A stretch of DNA of 64,000 nt. Origin: Bradyrhizobium sp. PSBB068. GTDB taxonomy: Bacteria > Pseudomonadota > Alphaproteobacteria > Rhizobiales > Xanthobacteraceae. The stretch is from contig CP069300.1 in the NCBI GenBank assembly GCA_016839165.1, forward strand, positions 1,674,001 through 1,738,000, in the 5' to 3' direction. Shown one piece after another: positions 61,220-64,000 of this stretch (positions are counted from its first letter, which is position 1; each line of letters opens with the position of its first letter). The notes under the pieces are model-generated. The model had not been told where the DNA came from. It ran no database searches and saw only the letters and a program-made list of their open reading frames with translations. Made by a program: the position numbers and the translations under genes.

Positions 61220-62254
61220 TCACGCGGCGAGCATGTCGCGCACCATCGGCACCACCTTGCTTCCATAGAGCTCGATGCTCTTCATCAGCTTCTCATGCGG
61301 CAGCGGGCCCGCCGAATATTTCAGCTGGAAGCGCGCGGCACCGAGCGCCTTCACGGTCGCCGCGATCTTGCGCGCGACGGTTTCCGGCGCTCCGACATAG
61401 AGCGAGCCGTGCTCGGCCTCGGCGACGAACTCGTCGCGGCCCATCGGCGGCCAGCCGCGCTCCTTGCCGATCCGGTCACGCATCACCTTGTAGTGCGGCC
61501 ACAGCTCTTCGCGGGCCTGCGCGTCGGTCTCGGCGACATAGCCCGGTGAATGCACGCCGATCGGCTGCGGCGTCCGGCCGAACTGCTGGTAGGCGCGCTG
61601 GTGCAGATCGACATAGGGCGCGAAGCGCTTGGGATCGCCGCCGATGATGGCGAGCATCAGCGGCAGGTCGTAATGCGCTGCGCGCACCACCGATTCGGGG
61701 CTGCCGCCCACGCCGATCCAGGTCTTCAGCCGGCCGCGCTCGACCGGCGGATAGACCGACTGGTCCTTGAGCGGCGGCCGCAGCTTGCCCTGCCAGGTCA
61801 CCGGTTCCTGCTTCAGGAGCTCGGTGAACAGGTCGAGCTTCTCCTCGAACAGCTCGTTGTATTGCCTGAGGTCGAAGCCGAACAGCGGGAACGATTCGGT
61901 GAAGGAGCCGCGGCCGAGGATCACCTCGGCACGGCCGTTCGAGACCGCATCGACGGTTGCGAAGCGCTGGAACACGCGGATCGGATCGTCCGAGCTCAGC
62001 ACGGTCACCGCCGAGCCGAGGCGGATATTCTCCGTGCGCGCGGCGATGGCCGCCAGCACGGTCTCGGGCGAGGAGATCGCAAAATCGGCCCGGTGGTGCT
62101 CGCCGAGCCCGATGAAATCGATTCCGAGCTGATCGGCCAGCACCGCTTCGTCGACGACGTTGCGGATCACCTGGGCGTGGGCCAGCGGCGCCCCGCCGGC
62201 GTCGTTGGTGACGTCGCCGAACGTATCGAGCCCAAATTCGAGGGAGGTCGTCAT
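61220..62254 (-). CDS. LLM-class flavin-dependent oxidoreductase
   Basis: This 344-residue bacterial-luciferase-like monooxygenase uses reduced FMN or F420. It has the family features FGLDTFGD at the start, GIDFIGLGEHHRADFAISSP, IRLGSAVTVLSSDDPIRVFQ, AEVILGRGSF and TWIGVGGSPESV. Substrate cannot be predicted. The start at 62254 (MTTSLEF) is conserved-looking; an ATG 32 codons upstream would add a non-conserved leader. It is one of three consecutive minus-strand genes (SDR, GST, LLM) that may be involved in metabolism of xenobiotics or aldehydes, but spacing (over 200 bp to the GST gene) does not require an operon. Confidence 0.93.
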   Translation of the reverse strand: MTTSLEFGLDTFGDVTNDAGGAPLAHAQVIRNVVDEAVLADQLGIDFIGLGEHHRADFAISSPETVLAAIAARTENIRLGSAVTVLSSDDPIRVFQRFATVDAVSNGRAEVILGRGSFTESFPLFGFDLRQYNELFEEKLDLFTELLKQEPVTWQGKLRPPLKDQSVYPPVERGRLKTWIGVGGSPESVVRAAHYDLPLMLAIIGGDPKRFAPYVDLHQRAYQQFGRTPQPIGVHSPGYVAETDAQAREELWPHYKVMRDRIGKERGWPPMGRDEFVAEAEHGSLYVGAPETVARKIAATVKALGAARFQLKYSAGPLPHEKLMKSIELYGSKVVPMVRDMLAA

Positions 62255-62465
62255 CACATAGTCCAGTTTGTCGGCGTGGCGGAGCATCCGCCACGGGCCA
62301 CCCATCGCACGCAGGCCGAGAGGTCGTGTTGCTTGCTGAGATGTCCGCAAGCCCGCGCTGTGGAGCCTTCAGTTGGAGATGGGACGGAAATATTACCGGT
62401 TCGCGGCCCGACAAGGTCACGTCGCGAAACGCAGCGTTTCCAGGTCGCGGGGCGCCGCTGGCTGA

Positions 62466-63389
62466 TCAGCCCGGAACGACCAGGAAGCCGGCGCGCGGGA
62501 AATGCACCACGACCGCGCCGGCGCGTTCGTCGGACCGGCGGATCGCGATGTGCTGGGCCGACAGCGAGACGATCTCGCCGCGGACCGGGACCTTGCCGTA
62601 GTCATCCGGCATCACGCTGACGATGTCGCCCGGTTTGCGGCCGTTCGGATCGGCAGGGTCGCCGAAGACGGGCGACTCCGGCCGCGCCTTCGCCGCGATC
62701 TCGAGCGCGTCGCCCGACGACATCTCGGTGCGCGTGCCGTGGCCGATGGCGCGGATGCGTTGCTCCCAGGCCGCAATGCGGGGCCAGGATTTCATCATCT
62801 CGTCCATCGTGGCGAGGCTCTGCCGCGCGTACCACACGTTCATGTAGGCGCTGACGTCGGCGAGGCTGAACTCGCCGAAAAGAAACGGCCTGTTGTCACC
62901 GAGTTGCGCCTCGATCCAGTCGACATTGGCGCGGAACTGGTCGCGCATCTGTGGCAGCGCCGCGGTCATGGCGGCAATGTCGAACTTGCCGCCACGCAGC
63001 TTCTCGCGGTCCGCGATAAAATCCTGCGGGACCTTGTCGCCGATGAAGCCGAATACGAGGTTCACCGTGCTCTGGAAGAATGGCCGGTCGGTCCACATGC
63101 CGAGCGCCCAGGGCATCCCGGCATGGCCTGCCGGAAACAGCGTCGGCGTTGGAAAGCGCCGCTCCAGTTCGCGGATGATGATCTGGGTGTCGCAATAGAT
63201 GTCGGCACCGATCTGCATCGTCGGCGTGCGGCGGTAGCCGCCGGTCATCGGCATCAGGTCCGGCCGCGGCATGATCCGGGAAATCCGCACCGAGTTCCAG
63301 GCGAGCTGCTTGAATCCGAAGATGACGCGGATCTTCTCGGAGAACGGCGACTGGTCGAAATGATGCAGGATCGGCGTGGGCTGCGACAT
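62466..63389 (-). CDS. Glutathione S-transferase-family protein
   Basis: This 307-residue protein has an N-terminal thioredoxin fold (residues 1-85). Its active-site region is HHFDQSPFSEKIRVIFGFKQ (SPFS in place of CPxC), followed by IGADIYCDTQIIIRELERRF with the cis-Pro/glutathione loop. A helical GST C-domain extends to about 225 (FLFGEFSLADVSAYMNVWYA, a typical N-capping box). The last 80 residues add a small domain not found in standard GSTs (IVSVMPDDYGKVPVRGEIVS), possibly a beta-barrel. MSQPTP at 63389 is a better start than the ATG at 63533. Confidence 0.88.
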   Translation of the reverse strand: MSQPTPILHHFDQSPFSEKIRVIFGFKQLAWNSVRISRIMPRPDLMPMTGGYRRTPTMQIGADIYCDTQIIIRELERRFPTPTLFPAGHAGMPWALGMWTDRPFFQSTVNLVFGFIGDKVPQDFIADREKLRGGKFDIAAMTAALPQMRDQFRANVDWIEAQLGDNRPFLFGEFSLADVSAYMNVWYARQSLATMDEMMKSWPRIAAWEQRIRAIGHGTRTEMSSGDALEIAAKARPESPVFGDPADPNGRKPGDIVSVMPDDYGKVPVRGEIVSLSAQHIAIRRSDERAGAVVVHFPRAGFLVVPG

Positions 63390-63501
63390 GGCCTTCTCCC
63401 GGGACAGGTTGCGATCTCGAACGGACCTTGTCGCATAGCCTGACAAGATTTGCGCCGATCGCAATCGATTTTCCCGGGTGAAGGCGTGCCGCCACGGGCG
63501 C

Positions 63502-64000
63502 TCAGAACTGCTCCGCCCACGGCCGCAGATCAAGCTCCAGCGTCCAGGCGCTGCGATGCTGGTGATGCAGCACCCAATAGGCGTCGGCGATCGCAGCGAT
63601 GTTGAGCAGCCCGTCCGGTCCGCGATCGTCCTTCAACTGCGGACGCAGGCTCAGCAGGCGATCCCCCTCGATGCCGCCGTCGACCACGACGTGGCCGACA
63701 TGAATGCCCTGTGGCCCGAATTCCCGCGCAACGCTCTGCGCCAGCGCGCGCAGCGCCGCCTTGGCGGCGGCGAAGGGCGAATAATTGGCTTTGCCGCGCA
63801 GCGAGCCGCTGGCGCCGGTGAACACCAGCGTGCCGCCGCCGCGCGCGAGCAGCGCGGGGATCGCGGCCTGAGCGAGCTGGAAACCGCCGAGCGCGTGCTC
63901 GCGCCAGTGCTCCTCGAAACGCTGCTCGCTGACCTTGAGAAACGGCGCCGGCCGGTTGGAGCCCGCATTGTGCACGGCCATCGCGAGCGGCGCGAGCTTT
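63502..64000 (-). CDS. Short-chain dehydrogenase/reductase, N-terminus beyond window
   Basis: These are the C-terminal 165 residues of a classical SDR; the frame is open through position 64000. The NNAG-type motif appears as VHNAGSN. The catalytic region is LVFTGASGSLRGKANYSPFAAAKAALRA, read in parts as TGASGS and YSPFAAAK (Tyr and Lys of the YxxxK motif). The later stretch IHVGHVVVDGGIEG is the usual substrate-pocket strand. The Rossmann TGxxxGxG motif lies beyond the right edge. Substrate unknown. Confidence 0.9.
   Translation of the reverse strand, partial: KLAPLAMAVHNAGSNRPAPFLKVSEQRFEEHWREHALGGFQLAQAAIPALLARGGGTLVFTGASGSLRGKANYSPFAAAKAALRALAQSVAREFGPQGIHVGHVVVDGGIEGDRLLSLRPQLKDDRGPDGLLNIAAIADAYWVLHHQHRSAWTLELDLRPWAEQF

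Noticed and set aside
1..64000. CRISPR arrays, insertion sequences, intact tRNA or rRNA genes
   Set aside because: I found no regularly spaced repeats, transposase motifs, complete tRNA cloverleaf or rRNA sequence by reading the window.

Overview
The window is high-GC alphaproteobacterial DNA that most resembles Bradyrhizobium. I infer this from the Rhizobiales-type porin, the filamentous-haemagglutinin-family giant protein with a DUF3739-like C-terminus, and a genus-typical dispersed palindrome. No database search was possible, so family calls rest on motifs recognised by eye.

Positions 1-13,690 hold a compact stress/hypoxia block: dnaK (C-terminus beyond the left edge), hsp20, a triple-BON protein, two related PRC-barrel proteins, a Crp/Fnr regulator, a PfpI/DJ-1 protein with a glutathione-independent formaldehyde dehydrogenase, an HdeD-type membrane protein, a quinone oxidoreductase, a PsiE-type protein, an AraC regulator, a PilZ-like/WHG-domain gene pair and a frameshifted TetR relic. 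Two perfect TTGA-N6-TCAA (FNR/FixK-type) sites and one near-perfect site lie in promoter regions here. The block ends at a 45-nt 3' piece of a tRNA-Gln gene (13,688-13,732). The polarity of this piece suggests that everything to its left is a genomic island integrated into a tRNA-Gln gene.

Positions 14.3-54.7 kb form one functional neighbourhood. A type II secretion system (T2SS) is split over four units: an ECF sigma gene followed by gspE-F-H-I-J-K-L-M (minus strand), a lone gspG (plus), an alkaline-phosphatase-superfamily gene + gspD + ClpP-like protease operon (minus), and a gspC/N-like gene (plus). Interleaved are two glycosyltransferase-type TPR proteins (one TPR-GT9-like-TPR, one SPINDLY/GT41 O-GlcNAc-transferase-like), a UDP-xylose-synthase-like SDR, an FkbM methyltransferase, two enlarged PstS/DING-like phosphate-binding-fold proteins, and a 4,427-residue beta-helical adhesin with a haemagglutinin (TPS) domain. 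No TpsB/FhaC transporter is visible, and the adhesin signal peptide has a twin-arginine-like motif. The working model is a dedicated T2SS that exports a probably glycosylated giant surface protein together with phosphate-scavenging proteins. This is inference from gene content and context.

Positions 55-64 kb are more ordinary chromosome: a divergent Mfd-family helicase paralogue, a porin with a strong terminator, a small winged-helix-like protein with a near-copy of that terminator, an LLM-class flavin oxidoreductase, a GST-family protein and an SDR truncated by the right edge.
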